This document shows, one piece after another, positions 9,887-19,215 of a stretch of DNA of 64,000 nt. Positions within the stretch are counted from its first letter, which is position 1, and each line of letters opens with the position of its first letter. A model generated the notes under the pieces. It had not been told where the DNA came from, did no database searches, and worked only from the letters and a program-made list of their open reading frames with translations. This DNA comes from Gammaproteobacteria bacterium. Its GTDB lineage: Bacteria; Pseudomonadota; Gammaproteobacteria; Burkholderiales; Gallionellaceae. The DNA lies in contig JAHIZO010000002.1 in assembly GCA_018814405.1 (NCBI GenBank), forward strand, positions 1 through 64,000. The letters run 5' to 3'. Both the position numbers and the translations under genes were made by a program.

Positions 9887-9914
9887 AGACGGCGCAACGA
9901 CCGCGGGCTGCTTG

Positions 9915-10265
9915 CTAGGATTCTGAGCGGGGCGGGAGTGCATCGCGAACAAGTTGTGGTAATTCTTCCTTCAGTTCGGCCCAAGTCAGTGCGATAGCCT
10001 GACGTTGCGCTTCTTCCAGACGCGGCAACAAACGCTGCATGAACAGAGCTTCCAAGTGTGCTTCGAGTCGCGGGGGCAACTCAAACGGCGCTTCTTCTGC
10101 CATAGGCTGCAGGTCGGCAACGACCGGATCGATTTCATAGACTGGAGTTTCTACTTCAGGTACTTCGACAATATCTGTCAAAGTGGGCAGGTCGTCGTCG
10201 CTGACGACCTCGGTCAGTACCGGCAGATCGTGTGGTAATTCCTGTTTGAAGTCGTCGTTACTCAT
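9915..10265 (-). CDS. Small acidic protein of unknown function between holC and valS
   Basis: A 116-residue soluble protein with no recognised domain. The first half is very acidic and rich in Asp, Glu, Val, Pro and Thr (for example TEVVSDDDLPTLTDIVEVPE) and probably disordered. The second half (about 60-112) is predicted helical and amphipathic (LEAHLEALFMQRLLPRLEEA). Its ATG overlaps the holC stop codon by 4 bases, so its synthesis is tied to the DNA polymerase III chi subunit. That coupling suggests, but does not show, a role near the replisome or the chi-psi complex. Confidence 0.75.
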   Translation of the reverse strand: MSNDDFKQELPHDLPVLTEVVSDDDLPTLTDIVEVPEVETPVYEIDPVVADLQPMAEEAPFELPPRLEAHLEALFMQRLLPRLEEAQRQAIALTWAELKEELPQLVRDALPPRSES

Positions 10266-10687
10266 GCGCGCAGCTTGGCCAGATCGGTATGGTTGAGCTC
10301 GTAACCGCGGTCACGATAGAACTTGAAGCGGGCACGACCGCGGTTGGCATCTTCGGCATCGTGCCCCACGATCTCGATCACGCGTTCGAAGCGGCTGAAA
10401 AAGGTCGGACACTCGTCGTGCAGACTGATCAGCAATTCGGAGTGAGGGAAATTTTCATCGCGACTGATGACGATAGGCATCGAATCGGCCTCGGCATCCC
10501 CGCTAAGACAATGCGGCATGAAGGAAGTGGGCGGGTACTGCCACAGCAACCTATCGAGTTTATTCGCAATGTCTTCATCTGGCACATGCAACAACACCCG
10601 CATGCCGTTCTGCATCGCCTTGTGGCTCAGCTGGCATGCGGTGCGTAGCTTGTCTTCGCTACCGGTATAGAAATCTACCCGGGTCAC
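10262..10687 (-). CDS. holC: DNA polymerase III chi subunit
   Basis: A 141-residue protein recognisable as HolC from the N-terminal TRVDFYTGSEDKLRTACQLSHKA, the central LLWQYPPTSFMPHCL and the C-terminal RARFKFYRDRGYEL. Chi is a clamp-loader accessory subunit that links SSB to the psi subunit. The start is a GTG that overlaps the pepA stop (GTGA). The frame is open further upstream into pepA but that part is not HolC-like. The operon order pepA-holC-valS is conserved in beta- and gammaproteobacteria. Confidence 0.92.
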   Translation of the reverse strand: MTRVDFYTGSEDKLRTACQLSHKAMQNGMRVLLHVPDEDIANKLDRLLWQYPPTSFMPHCLSGDAEADSMPIVISRDENFPHSELLISLHDECPTFFSRFERVIEIVGHDAEDANRGRARFKFYRDRGYELNHTDLAKLRA

Positions 10688-12171
10688 TTGCTTACCGTGC
10701 GATTGATCAGATACTGCGTCAGCAGCGGCACAGGGCGACCAGTGGCGCCTTTGTCTTTGCCGGACTTGTTGGCGGTGCCCGCGATGTCGAGGTGCGCCCA
10801 ACGATAATCTTTGGTGAAGCGCGACAGGAAGCAGGCCGCGGTGATGGTGCCACCAGCGCGGCCACCGATGTTCTGCATGTCGGCGAAGTTGCTGTCTAGC
10901 AGCGGTTGATAGTCATCCCACAAGGGCAGCTGCCAGATGCGGTCGTGCGACTGTTCGCCGGCGCTGAGAAGTTCTTGCGCGAGCTTGTCGTCATTGGCGA
11001 ACATGCCGCTGGCAACATGGCCAAGCGCGATCACGCAAGCGCCGGTGAGTGTGGCGATGTCGATCACGGTGTCGGGTTTGAACTTTGCGGTGTAGGTCAG
11101 CGCGTCGCACAGGATCAAACGGCCTTCGGCATCGGTATTCAAAATCTCGATGGTCTGGCCGGACATGGAGGTGACGATGTCGCCCGGTTTGGTGGCGGTG
11201 CTGCTCGGCATGTTCTCGCAAGTGGGGATGACGCCGACCACGTTGATCGGCAGTTCCATCTCGGCTATGGCTTGCATGGTGCCGAACACGCTGGCTGCGC
11301 CACTCATGTCGTACTTCATCTCGTCCATGTCGGCACCTGGCTTGAGGGAGATGCCACCGGTATCGAAGGTGATGCCTTTGCCGACCAGCGCGATAGGCTT
11401 TTGCGTCTTGGCGCCGCCGTTGTATTCCATGGTGATCAGCTTGGGCGGTTGTGCGCTGCCGCGTGTGACGGAAAGGAATGAGCCCATGCCGAGCTTTTCC
11501 ATATCCTTCTTTTCCAGCACGGTGGTCTTGATCTTCTTGTGCGCCTTGCCCAGTGCCAGCGCCTTGGCGGCGAGGTAGGTGGGGGTGCAGATGTTGCCGG
11601 GCAAGTTGGCCAGGTCTTTGGTCAGTTCCATGCCGCGTGTTACAGCGGCAGTCTGTGCGACGGCCTTTTTCAGTTCTGCCGAAGGCTTTTCCAGCGTGAT
11701 GAAAGTCACTTGTTTCAAAGTCGCCGGTTTGGACGGCTTGCTCTTCATGCCGTCGGCGCGGTAAGCGCCATCGGCTGCAGCGAGCACGGCTTGCTTGAGT
11801 ACCCAGCTAGCATCCTTGCCAACGCCGTCATCGGTGATGAACAGTGCAGCGTCTTTGGCAGACGTGGCATGTAGCGCTTTGAATGTGGCGCGCAGGATAT
11901 CCACGCTGCTACGGTTGTTCAATTCTGAAGATTTGCCGAGGCCGACCAGCAATATGCGTTCGGTTGAGGCGCCGGATAGTTTGTGCAGCAGCAAGGTGGA
12001 GGCGGACTTTCCCGTCATGTCGCCGCGTGCAATGACATCGCTCAAAGCGTGTTCGGTTGCTTTATCGAGCAGTTGTCCCGCTTTGGATAGTTTGCCGCCA
12101 TCGTAGACGCCGACCACCACACAACCACTCTTCAGCTTCTCCGGACTGCCCTGTTTTATGCTAAATTCCAC
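10684..12171 (-). CDS. pepA: Leucyl aminopeptidase PepA
   Basis: A 495-residue M17 aminopeptidase. The family signature NTDAEGRL is present, as are the metal-binding residues in GKGITFDTGGISLKPG and KYDMSGAASV. The enzyme is a two-metal hexameric cytosolic peptidase; in some bacteria it also binds DNA as a regulator. The start is GTG with a strong GGAG site just upstream. It is the first gene of the pepA-holC-orf-valS cluster and diverges from lptF, with only about 35 bases between the two starts as called. Confidence 0.96.
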   Translation of the reverse strand: MEFSIKQGSPEKLKSGCVVVGVYDGGKLSKAGQLLDKATEHALSDVIARGDMTGKSASTLLLHKLSGASTERILLVGLGKSSELNNRSSVDILRATFKALHATSAKDAALFITDDGVGKDASWVLKQAVLAAADGAYRADGMKSKPSKPATLKQVTFITLEKPSAELKKAVAQTAAVTRGMELTKDLANLPGNICTPTYLAAKALALGKAHKKIKTTVLEKKDMEKLGMGSFLSVTRGSAQPPKLITMEYNGGAKTQKPIALVGKGITFDTGGISLKPGADMDEMKYDMSGAASVFGTMQAIAEMELPINVVGVIPTCENMPSSTATKPGDIVTSMSGQTIEILNTDAEGRLILCDALTYTAKFKPDTVIDIATLTGACVIALGHVASGMFANDDKLAQELLSAGEQSHDRIWQLPLWDDYQPLLDSNFADMQNIGGRAGGTITAACFLSRFTKDYRWAHLDIAGTANKSGKDKGATGRPVPLLTQYLINRTVSK

Positions 12172-12206
12172 GCGCTTCTCCTCAAATCGATCTCAAAATT
12201 CTGCAG

Positions 12207-13349
12207 ATGCCGGATTATCCGCAATCACCGCCGCAAAAGTCAAAGCAAGCTCACGTGCGGCGTGTGCGTGGCATCTTCTATCGTTCGCTTATACGCGAAT
12301 TCGCCACCATGGGCATGCTGGTGTTCGCCATTTTGCTTGGAATCGTAGTTTTTACACAGTTGATTCGTTTCCTCGGCGAATCGGTGAGCGGCCTGCTGGC
12401 AGTGGATGGCGTGATGGTGATGCTTGGCTTCAGTGCCATCAATTACCTGCCTGTCTTGTTGTCGATCAGTCTGTTTCTTTCGGTGTTGCTCACGCTGACG
12501 CGTTGTTATCGCGACAGCGAGATGGTGGTGTGGTTTTCTTCCGGCATAGGGTTGGCGCGTTGGATGCGCCCTGTACTTGGCTATGCACTGCCAGTGACGG
12601 TTGTCATCGCGCTGATGAGTTTGGTGCTGTCGCCTTGGGCATTGTCCAAAGCAGATGAGTACAAGCGACGCTTGGATAGCCGGGATGATGTCTCGGTCGC
12701 TGCGCCGGGTGCGTTCCGCGAATCCAAACAATCTGACCGTGTGTTCTTTCTGGAAGGCGTGGATTCGGAGAACAAACGCGTCGGCAACATATTCGTGCGC
12801 TCGGTGCAGCATGGCAAGGAAGGCACCATGGTGGCGAAAGAGGGCTATCAGGAAACGGCAGAGAATGGAGATCGATTTCTGGTGCTGTTGAACGGTACGC
12901 GCTATGAGGGAACGCCCGGACAGGCCGATTTTAGGATCGCCGAATTCGATCGCTATGCCATGCGTATCGAGCCGGCTGAACTGGGCAAGGAGCAGCCTAA
13001 TCTGAAGGCTTTCTCCACGTTGTATCTCGTTAAGCATCCCACTCCCCGTAATCTTTCTGAGTTGGAGTGGCGTCTTGGACTGCCAGTTAGTGCATTGATT
13101 CTTTCTCTGCTGGCCATTCCGCTCAGTTACGTGGATAACCGCTCCGGTCGTTCACTGAATCTGATTACGGCCATTGTGATCTATATGTTCTATAACAACA
13201 TGATCAGCGTGAGCAACTCTTGGGTGGCGCAGCAGAAAGTCGATGCTGTGACTGGCTTTTGGGGATTGCATCTGTTGATGTTGGCTGTACTGGCGTTGTT
13301 CTTCTACCACCGTTCCTCAGTGTTCTCGTGGAGGCGCTGGAAGCGATGA
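12207..13349 (+). CDS. lptF: LPS export ABC transporter permease LptF
   Basis: A YjgP/YjgQ-family permease with the N-terminal FYRSLIREFATMGMLVFAIL, three membrane helices, a periplasmic beta-jellyroll region (about 150-270), and three C-terminal helices around LPVSALILSLLAIPLSYVDN. LptF and LptG with LptB extract lipopolysaccharide from the inner membrane. The called start gives about 20 extra N-terminal residues rich in Pro, Gln, Ser and Lys; an internal GTG near 12258 would give a more usual N-terminus and leave more room for the divergent promoters. The stop codon overlaps the lptG start (ATGA). Confidence 0.93.
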   Translation: MPDYPQSPPQKSKQAHVRRVRGIFYRSLIREFATMGMLVFAILLGIVVFTQLIRFLGESVSGLLAVDGVMVMLGFSAINYLPVLLSISLFLSVLLTLTRCYRDSEMVVWFSSGIGLARWMRPVLGYALPVTVVIALMSLVLSPWALSKADEYKRRLDSRDDVSVAAPGAFRESKQSDRVFFLEGVDSENKRVGNIFVRSVQHGKEGTMVAKEGYQETAENGDRFLVLLNGTRYEGTPGQADFRIAEFDRYAMRIEPAELGKEQPNLKAFSTLYLVKHPTPRNLSELEWRLGLPVSALILSLLAIPLSYVDNRSGRSLNLITAIVIYMFYNNMISVSNSWVAQQKVDAVTGFWGLHLLMLAVLALFFYHRSSVFSWRRWKR

Positions 13350-14422
13350 AGCTACTGACCCGCTATCTCTCGCGCGAGATATATTTCAGTGTGTCGCTGG
13401 TGTTCGCTGCGCTGCTCATGTTGTTCGCATTGCTGGACTTGATCAGTCAGTTGAACGAAATGGGGCGTGGCGATTACAGCCTTGGCTACATGCTGCTCTA
13501 CGTTGCACTGATTTTGCCCGGACATATCTACGAACTTTTCCCCGTGGCGGTGTTGATCGGCACCATTTTTGCACTGGTGCAGATGGCCGCAAATTCCGAA
13601 TTGACCGTGTATCGCGCATCAGGCGTGTCGCTGAAGCAGCTGATTTTTGCCTTGTTGCGCATCGGGGCACCGCTGCTGGTGTTATGTCTCGTGTTCGGGG
13701 AAGTGGTCGCGCCGTATAGTGAACAACTGGCACAGCAGACCAAGCTTAAGGCGCAGAAAGCGCAAGTGAATCTGAAAGAGTTCCGCTCAGGCGTATGGGT
13801 CAAGGATGAAGGCAGCTTCGTCAATATCCGCAACGTGCTTCCTGATACCTCGCTGCTGAATGTCAGTATCTATCAATTTGATGAGAGCTATCGCCTGGTC
13901 AGCGTTACCGCAGCCAAGCGGGCAACATTTTTGGAGGAGGGCCTGTGGAGGCTGGAAGATATTCAGCGCACAAATTTTTCCGGGCAAAGCGCCGCTGCCG
14001 AGAGTCTGCCAGATATGGAATGGCATACGGCGCTCAATCCGAACCTGCTGAACGTGCTGTTGGTGTTGCCGGAGCAGATGTCAGCGGTGGATCTATACCA
14101 GTACACTCAACACTTGGCGGACAACAAACAAAGTACGGTGCGTTATGACATCGCCCTGTGGAACAAGCTGGCGTATCCGTTCGCAGTGCTGGTGATGATG
14201 TTGCTGGCGCTACCGTTCTCGTCCTATCAACGACGCGAAGGTGGTATTGGTGGCAAGATATTCGTTGGTGTGGTACTGGGATTGAGCTACCACTTTGCAG
14301 GCAGATTGTTCGCCAATCTGGGCGCGCTCAATGAATGGCCGGCGGCAGTGAGTGCTACAGCGATGACTTGGATGTTCTTGGGTTTGGCTCTTGTCATGTT
14401 GTGGCGTACCGAGCGCCGTTGA
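13346..14422 (+). CDS. lptG: LPS export ABC transporter permease LptG
   Basis: A 358-residue YjgP/YjgQ permease that begins MKLLTRYLSREIYFSVSLVF, typical of LptG. It has the same six-helix layout and periplasmic jellyroll as LptF, and the C-terminal block ALPFSSYQRREGGIGGKIFV. It works with LptF and LptB in LPS transport. The ATG overlaps the lptF stop codon; an upstream extension to 13220 lies inside lptF and is rejected. The convergent DUF3106 gene ends 13 bases downstream, where a short 7-bp stem (14427-14443) is visible. Confidence 0.95.
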   Translation: MKLLTRYLSREIYFSVSLVFAALLMLFALLDLISQLNEMGRGDYSLGYMLLYVALILPGHIYELFPVAVLIGTIFALVQMAANSELTVYRASGVSLKQLIFALLRIGAPLLVLCLVFGEVVAPYSEQLAQQTKLKAQKAQVNLKEFRSGVWVKDEGSFVNIRNVLPDTSLLNVSIYQFDESYRLVSVTAAKRATFLEEGLWRLEDIQRTNFSGQSAAAESLPDMEWHTALNPNLLNVLLVLPEQMSAVDLYQYTQHLADNKQSTVRYDIALWNKLAYPFAVLVMMLLALPFSSYQRREGGIGGKIFVGVVLGLSYHFAGRLFANLGALNEWPAAVSATAMTWMFLGLALVMLWRTERR

Positions 14423-14435
14423 ATTTAACACTAAC

Positions 14436-14813
14436 TTAGTGTTTTGTTGGTTGAGGTTCTTGTTCGCGTTCGCGCACCATCTGTTTGACAGCTTCTCGTT
14501 TTTCTTCCGGTACCTTGCTGAATGCGGCGAATTTCTCCCGCGCACGATGGCGCTGTTCCATCGTCAATCCAGCCCACTCCTTGATCTGTGCCCGTAAACG
14601 ATGCTGCTTTTCAGGAGGTAGCTTGGGGTAGGCATCTGCAACGCCAATGAAACTTTTATGCTCAGTTTGAGGCAGGCTTGCCCACGAAGCGGATAACGGT
14701 GCCAATATCTCCTGTTGGGCGGATGAGAGCTCGGACCATTTCTCAGCGCAGGCGCAGAATGGGAGAGATAGCAGGGTGAGCCCAGAAATCAGCAGAGCAA
14801 AATTACGTTTCAT
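14436..14813 (-). CDS. DUF3106 periplasmic protein
   Basis: A 125-residue secreted protein. After a signal peptide (MKRNFALLISGLTLLSLPF, cut near ACAEKW) it is all helical. It repeats the pattern W-x-x-L-(S/T)-x-x-(Q/E) in EKWSELSSAQQ, ASWASLPQTE and KEWAGLTMEQR, the DUF3106 signature. The helical hairpin and the LT-x-x-Q-like motif recall Spy/CpxP-type periplasmic stress proteins, but that is resemblance, not proof. I chose the ATG at 14813, 8 bases after the DUF3619 stop; a TTG at 14825 would overlap it. It is the third gene of the sigma factor operon. Confidence 0.82.
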   Translation of the reverse strand: MKRNFALLISGLTLLSLPFCACAEKWSELSSAQQEILAPLSASWASLPQTEHKSFIGVADAYPKLPPEKQHRLRAQIKEWAGLTMEQRHRAREKFAAFSKVPEEKREAVKQMVREREQEPQPTKH

Positions 14814-14821
14814 TTCTCGCT

Positions 14822-15169
14822 TCAATCCACGTACATGTGCAAAGGCAGATCGTCAGTCAGAATGGCCAAGTCAATAGAGGCATGATCATGTATGGACGAC
14901 TGCGTCAATTGCCAGCCACCGGCCAGCACTGCGACAAGCAGTAACAATCCGCCGGCCCAGTTAAGAGCATGATGGTGGTGTGATTCATGTCCGTGATCGG
15001 AGACTAGGTGGTGCAGACGCGACAGCAGTGCCGTCGGGGCTGCTGTGCGTTGTCTGCTCAGAGCCTGACGTCGCGCAGTATGCAAACGATCCAGTGTGTC
15101 GGGGTCGAGTTGCTGGGCTGCTCGGTCCAGCAGTGGGGTAAGGTCATCGAGTTTCAGTTTGAGTCCCAT
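14822..15169 (-). CDS. DUF3619-like single-span membrane protein with His-rich segment
   Basis: A 115-residue protein with an N-terminal cytoplasmic helical region (about 1-52), a histidine-rich stretch (H53, H54, H59, H61, H64-H67) directly before a single membrane helix (about 70-87), and a short C-terminal tail with two more His. Gene position and shape fit the DUF3619 family. The start ATG overlaps the end of the sigma factor gene by 16 bases. An upstream in-frame extension inside the sigma gene is rejected. Topology and position suggest an anti-sigma or membrane partner of the ECF factor; this is inference. Confidence 0.8.
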   Translation of the reverse strand: MGLKLKLDDLTPLLDRAAQQLDPDTLDRLHTARRQALSRQRTAAPTALLSRLHHLVSDHGHESHHHHALNWAGGLLLLVAVLAGGWQLTQSSIHDHASIDLAILTDDLPLHMYVD

Positions 15170-15735
15170 GACAGGTCTATTCCCTTCGCTTTCAAAGTGG
15201 CGGCCATCGCATGTGTGGCGCGCGAACAATGCGTTTTGACACTTCCTTCGGTGCAGCCCATGACGGCGGCTGTCTCGGCGGTGTCCAATCGCTCCCAATA
15301 ACGCAGTAAAAAGGCTTCCCGTTGACGTGCCGGCAACTGTTGTAGCGCCCCTTCGATCAAAGCAAGTATCTCGGATTGCTGCAGAGCTGCTTCCGGTGTG
15401 GCGGGCAGGCTGGCGTTGTCGCCATCTTGTAGCACATCGAGTGGTTCGAACTCTTCATCTTCATGGCGTGATGTAAAGGACGAGAACAGGCTGAAGTGTG
15501 CGGTACGCACTTTTAGGCGCCTAAAATGGTCGAGGATAGTGGTTTGCAGGATGCGTTGGAACAGCATCGGAAATTCCGCAACGGGTTTGTCGCCATAGCG
15601 TTCAGCCAACTTGATCATGGCATCCTGCACGATATCCAGCGCGGCATGCTCGTCGCGTACGGCGTAAGCGGCCTGTTTAAAGGCGCGGCGTTCGACGCTG
15701 GCAAGAAAATCGGAAAGCTGCTCTCGGCTGGACAC
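15154..15735 (-). CDS. ECF-type RNA polymerase sigma factor
   Basis: A 193-residue sigma-70 family protein with region 2 (about 15-90, including DEHAALDIVQDAMIKLAERY and ILDHFRRLKVR) and region 4 (about 125-180, including LPARQREAFLLRYWERLDT and the helix-turn-helix GCTEGSVKTHCSRA). There is no region 1 or 3, as in ECF factors. The linker (about 95-125) is acidic. The start is a GTG with little Shine-Dalgarno sequence, about 25 bases after a good extended -10 box. Genes for a membrane protein and a periplasmic protein follow with overlap or near-overlap, a typical signalling set. Confidence 0.9.
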   Translation of the reverse strand: MSSREQLSDFLASVERRAFKQAAYAVRDEHAALDIVQDAMIKLAERYGDKPVAEFPMLFQRILQTTILDHFRRLKVRTAHFSLFSSFTSRHEDEEFEPLDVLQDGDNASLPATPEAALQQSEILALIEGALQQLPARQREAFLLRYWERLDTAETAAVMGCTEGSVKTHCSRATHAMAATLKAKGIDLSWDSN

Positions 15736-15767
15736 TGATAGGAATGAAGAAGTTCGCTAGTCGCCGA

Positions 15768-15776
15768 ATGATAGCA
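15768..15776 (-). promoter_or_regulatory. Extended -10 promoter for the sigma factor operon
   Basis: Minus strand TGCTATCAT matches an extended -10 box (TGn plus TATCAT) about 33 bases before the GTG start. No strong -35 box is seen at normal spacing. Confidence 0.42.
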
Positions 15777-15824
15777 AATTCCTGTTGCAACAAGGGTTTT
15801 CGGGCGATTAAAGCTTGATTGGGG

Positions 15825-15853
15825 TTGACCAAAATGCCGCCAGCCTTTATCTT
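15825..15853 (+). promoter_or_regulatory. Promoter for ilvBHC
   Basis: TTGACC and TATCTT are separated by 17 bases, matching sigma-70 boxes at 5/6 and 4/6 positions. The -10 box ends 40 bases before the ilvB ATG. I see no leader peptide or attenuator hairpin in that short leader. Confidence 0.5.
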
Positions 15854-15893
15854 GCGCGGTCTTTCGATTGTTGCGATATATAGGTTTCAGACC

Positions 15894-17594
15894 ATGGAAT
15901 TGACCGGTGCAGAGATAACCATACGCTGTTTGCAGGAGGAGGGAGTCGAGTACGTTTTCGGCTACCCCGGCGGCGCAGTGTTGTTCATTTACGACGAGCT
16001 GTTCAAGCAGGAAGCAGTCAAACACGTACTGGTACGCCACGAGCAGGCTGCTGTACATGCTGCGGACGGCTATGCACGTTCCACCGAAAAGGTGGGCGTT
16101 GCGCTGGTGACTTCCGGTCCCGGTGTGACCAATGCCGTCACCGGTATTGCCACAGCGTATATGGATTCCATCCCGATGGTGGTGATCAGCGGCCAGGTGC
16201 CGACCAGTTTCATCGGCGAAGATGCTTTCCAGGAAGTCGATGCGGTCGGCATCACGCGTCCCTGTGTGAAGCACAATTTCCTGGTCAAAGACGTCAAGGA
16301 TCTGGCATCCACGCTGAAGAAGGCTTTCTATCTGGCCAAGAGCGGTCGTCCAGGCCCTGTGCTGGTGGATATCCCGAAGGATGTTTCAAACCATAAGACT
16401 GCCTTCGAGTACCCGTCTACAGTCAATATCCGTTCCTACCATCCGCAAGTAACGGGTGATGCTAATCTGATCAAGCAGGCGGCCCAGATGCTGCTCGAAG
16501 CCAAGCGCCCGATGGTTTACGCGGGCGGCGGTGTGATCCTGTCCGATGCGGCCAAACAGCTGACCGAACTGGTGCGTCTGATCGATGCGCCTTGTACCAA
16601 CACCCTGATGGGCTTGGGCGGTTACCCGGCCAGCGACAAGCAGTCCGTCGGCATGCTCGGTATGCACGGCACTTACGAAGCCAATATGGGCATGCAAAAC
16701 TGCGACGTACTGTTCGCCGTCGGTGCGCGTTTCGATGATCGCGTGATCGGCAACGTGGCACACTTCAATTCCGTGCCGCGCAAGATCATCCATTTGGATA
16801 TCGACCCGGCTTCCATCTCCAAGCGCGTCAAAGTCGATGTGCCGCTGGTCGGCGACGTGGCCAATGTGCTGACCGACCTGATCAAGGTGTTGAAGAGCAG
16901 CAAGCAGAAGCCCGAGGCTCGCAAGGATTGGTGGAAGCAGATCGACGAATGGCGCAGTGCGAATTCGCTGAGCTACAAGAATTCCATAGAGCTCATCAAG
17001 CCGCAGTTCGTGATCGAGACTTTGCACAAGATCACGCACGGTGATGCTTTCATCACCTCGGACGTCGGCCAGCACCAGATGTGGGCTGCGCAGTATTACA
17101 AGTTCGACAAGCCGCGCCGCTGGATCAATTCCGGCGGCCTGGGCACCATGGGTTTCGGTCTGCCTGCCGCAATGGGCGTGCAATTGGCGCATCCGGGCGA
17201 GACAGTTGCCTGTGTGACCGGCGAGGGCAGTATCCAGATGAACATCCAGGAATTATCGACCTGCAAGCAGTTCAACCTGCCGATCAAGGTGATAGCGCTG
17301 AACAACCGCTATCTGGGTATGGTGCGCCAGTGGCAAGAGTTCTTCCACGGCAACCGCTATTCGCAGTCCTACATGGATGCGCTGCCTGACTTCGTCAAAC
17401 TGGCCGAGGCCTATGGTCACGTCGGCATTCTGGTAGAGAAACCCTCCGATGTGGAAGGTGCGCTGAAAGAGGCGTTCGCCCGCAAAGACGAACTGGTGTT
17501 CCTCGACTTCCGTACCGATTCTACCGAGAACGTGTACCCGATGGTGCCCGGCGGCAAAGGCTTGTCGGAAGTGATTCTGGCGGAGGACCTGTAA
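15894..17594 (+). CDS. ilvB: Acetolactate synthase large subunit
   Basis: A 566-residue thiamine diphosphate enzyme that makes acetolactate or acetohydroxybutyrate, the first common step of branched-chain amino acid synthesis. It has the N-terminal EYVFGYPGGAVLFIYDEL, the catalytic Glu in VLVRHEQAAVHAADGYAR, the FAD-binding middle domain, and the ThDP motif GEGSIQMNIQELSTC...NN. The ATG at 15894 starts the usual MELTGAEI; an upstream frame back to 15819 is ignored. ilvH follows after one base and ilvC after that, so this is an ilvBHC operon. Confidence 0.96.
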   Translation: MELTGAEITIRCLQEEGVEYVFGYPGGAVLFIYDELFKQEAVKHVLVRHEQAAVHAADGYARSTEKVGVALVTSGPGVTNAVTGIATAYMDSIPMVVISGQVPTSFIGEDAFQEVDAVGITRPCVKHNFLVKDVKDLASTLKKAFYLAKSGRPGPVLVDIPKDVSNHKTAFEYPSTVNIRSYHPQVTGDANLIKQAAQMLLEAKRPMVYAGGGVILSDAAKQLTELVRLIDAPCTNTLMGLGGYPASDKQSVGMLGMHGTYEANMGMQNCDVLFAVGARFDDRVIGNVAHFNSVPRKIIHLDIDPASISKRVKVDVPLVGDVANVLTDLIKVLKSSKQKPEARKDWWKQIDEWRSANSLSYKNSIELIKPQFVIETLHKITHGDAFITSDVGQHQMWAAQYYKFDKPRRWINSGGLGTMGFGLPAAMGVQLAHPGETVACVTGEGSIQMNIQELSTCKQFNLPIKVIALNNRYLGMVRQWQEFFHGNRYSQSYMDALPDFVKLAEAYGHVGILVEKPSDVEGALKEAFARKDELVFLDFRTDSTENVYPMVPGGKGLSEVILAEDL

Positions 17595-17595
17595 C

Positions 17596-18087
17596 ATGCG
17601 ACATATCATTTCCCTGTTGATGGCGAACGAAGCGGGCGCCTTGTCGCGCGTATCAGGTCTGTTCTCCGCGCGAGGCTATAACATCGAGTCGCTCACGGTT
17701 GCGCCGACCGAAGATGCGACACTGTCGCGTATGACTATCGTCACTCGCGGTTCCGACGAAGTGATCGAGCAGATCAACAAGCAGTTGAACAAGCTGGTGG
17801 ACGTGGTCTCGGTGATGGACCTCTCCGATGGCGACCATATCGAACGCGAACTGATGCTGGTCAAAGTACATGCTGAAGGTGCAGATCGTGAAGAGCTGAA
17901 ACGCATGAGCGATATCTTCCGCGGTAACGTCATTGATGTATCTGACAAGACTTACACCATTGAACTGACCGGTGCCGGTTCAAAGCTGGATAGCTTCCTG
18001 CAAGCGATCGACCGCAAGCTGATCCTGGAGACGGTGCGTACTGGTGCTTCCGGCATCGGACGCGGCTTGCGCATCCTGAAAATTTAA
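17596..18087 (+). CDS. ilvH: Acetolactate synthase small (regulatory) subunit
   Basis: A 163-residue protein starting MRHIISLLMANEAGALSRVS, an ACT domain (about 3-75) followed by the C-terminal ALS small subunit domain (about 80-160). It binds the large subunit and confers activity and valine feedback control. Length is normal. It begins one base after the ilvB stop. Confidence 0.96.
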   Translation: MRHIISLLMANEAGALSRVSGLFSARGYNIESLTVAPTEDATLSRMTIVTRGSDEVIEQINKQLNKLVDVVSVMDLSDGDHIERELMLVKVHAEGADREELKRMSDIFRGNVIDVSDKTYTIELTGAGSKLDSFLQAIDRKLILETVRTGASGIGRGLRILKI

Positions 18088-19140
<1,053 letters not shown>

Positions 19141-19154
19141 TTGCAGTAGCAGAC

Positions 19155-19185
19155 AGAAGGTGAAGCAGAAGCTTCACCTTCTTTT
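19155..19185 (+). terminator. Hairpin terminator after ilvC
   Basis: AGAAGGTGAAGC and GCTTCACCTTCT form a perfect 12-bp stem with an AGAA loop, followed by TTC. The T run is short, so termination may be partial and let some transcription run into psd-pssA. Confidence 0.65.
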
Positions 19186-19215
19186 CATTGGTCGTCACTT
19201 TTTCCGGCATTTCAT

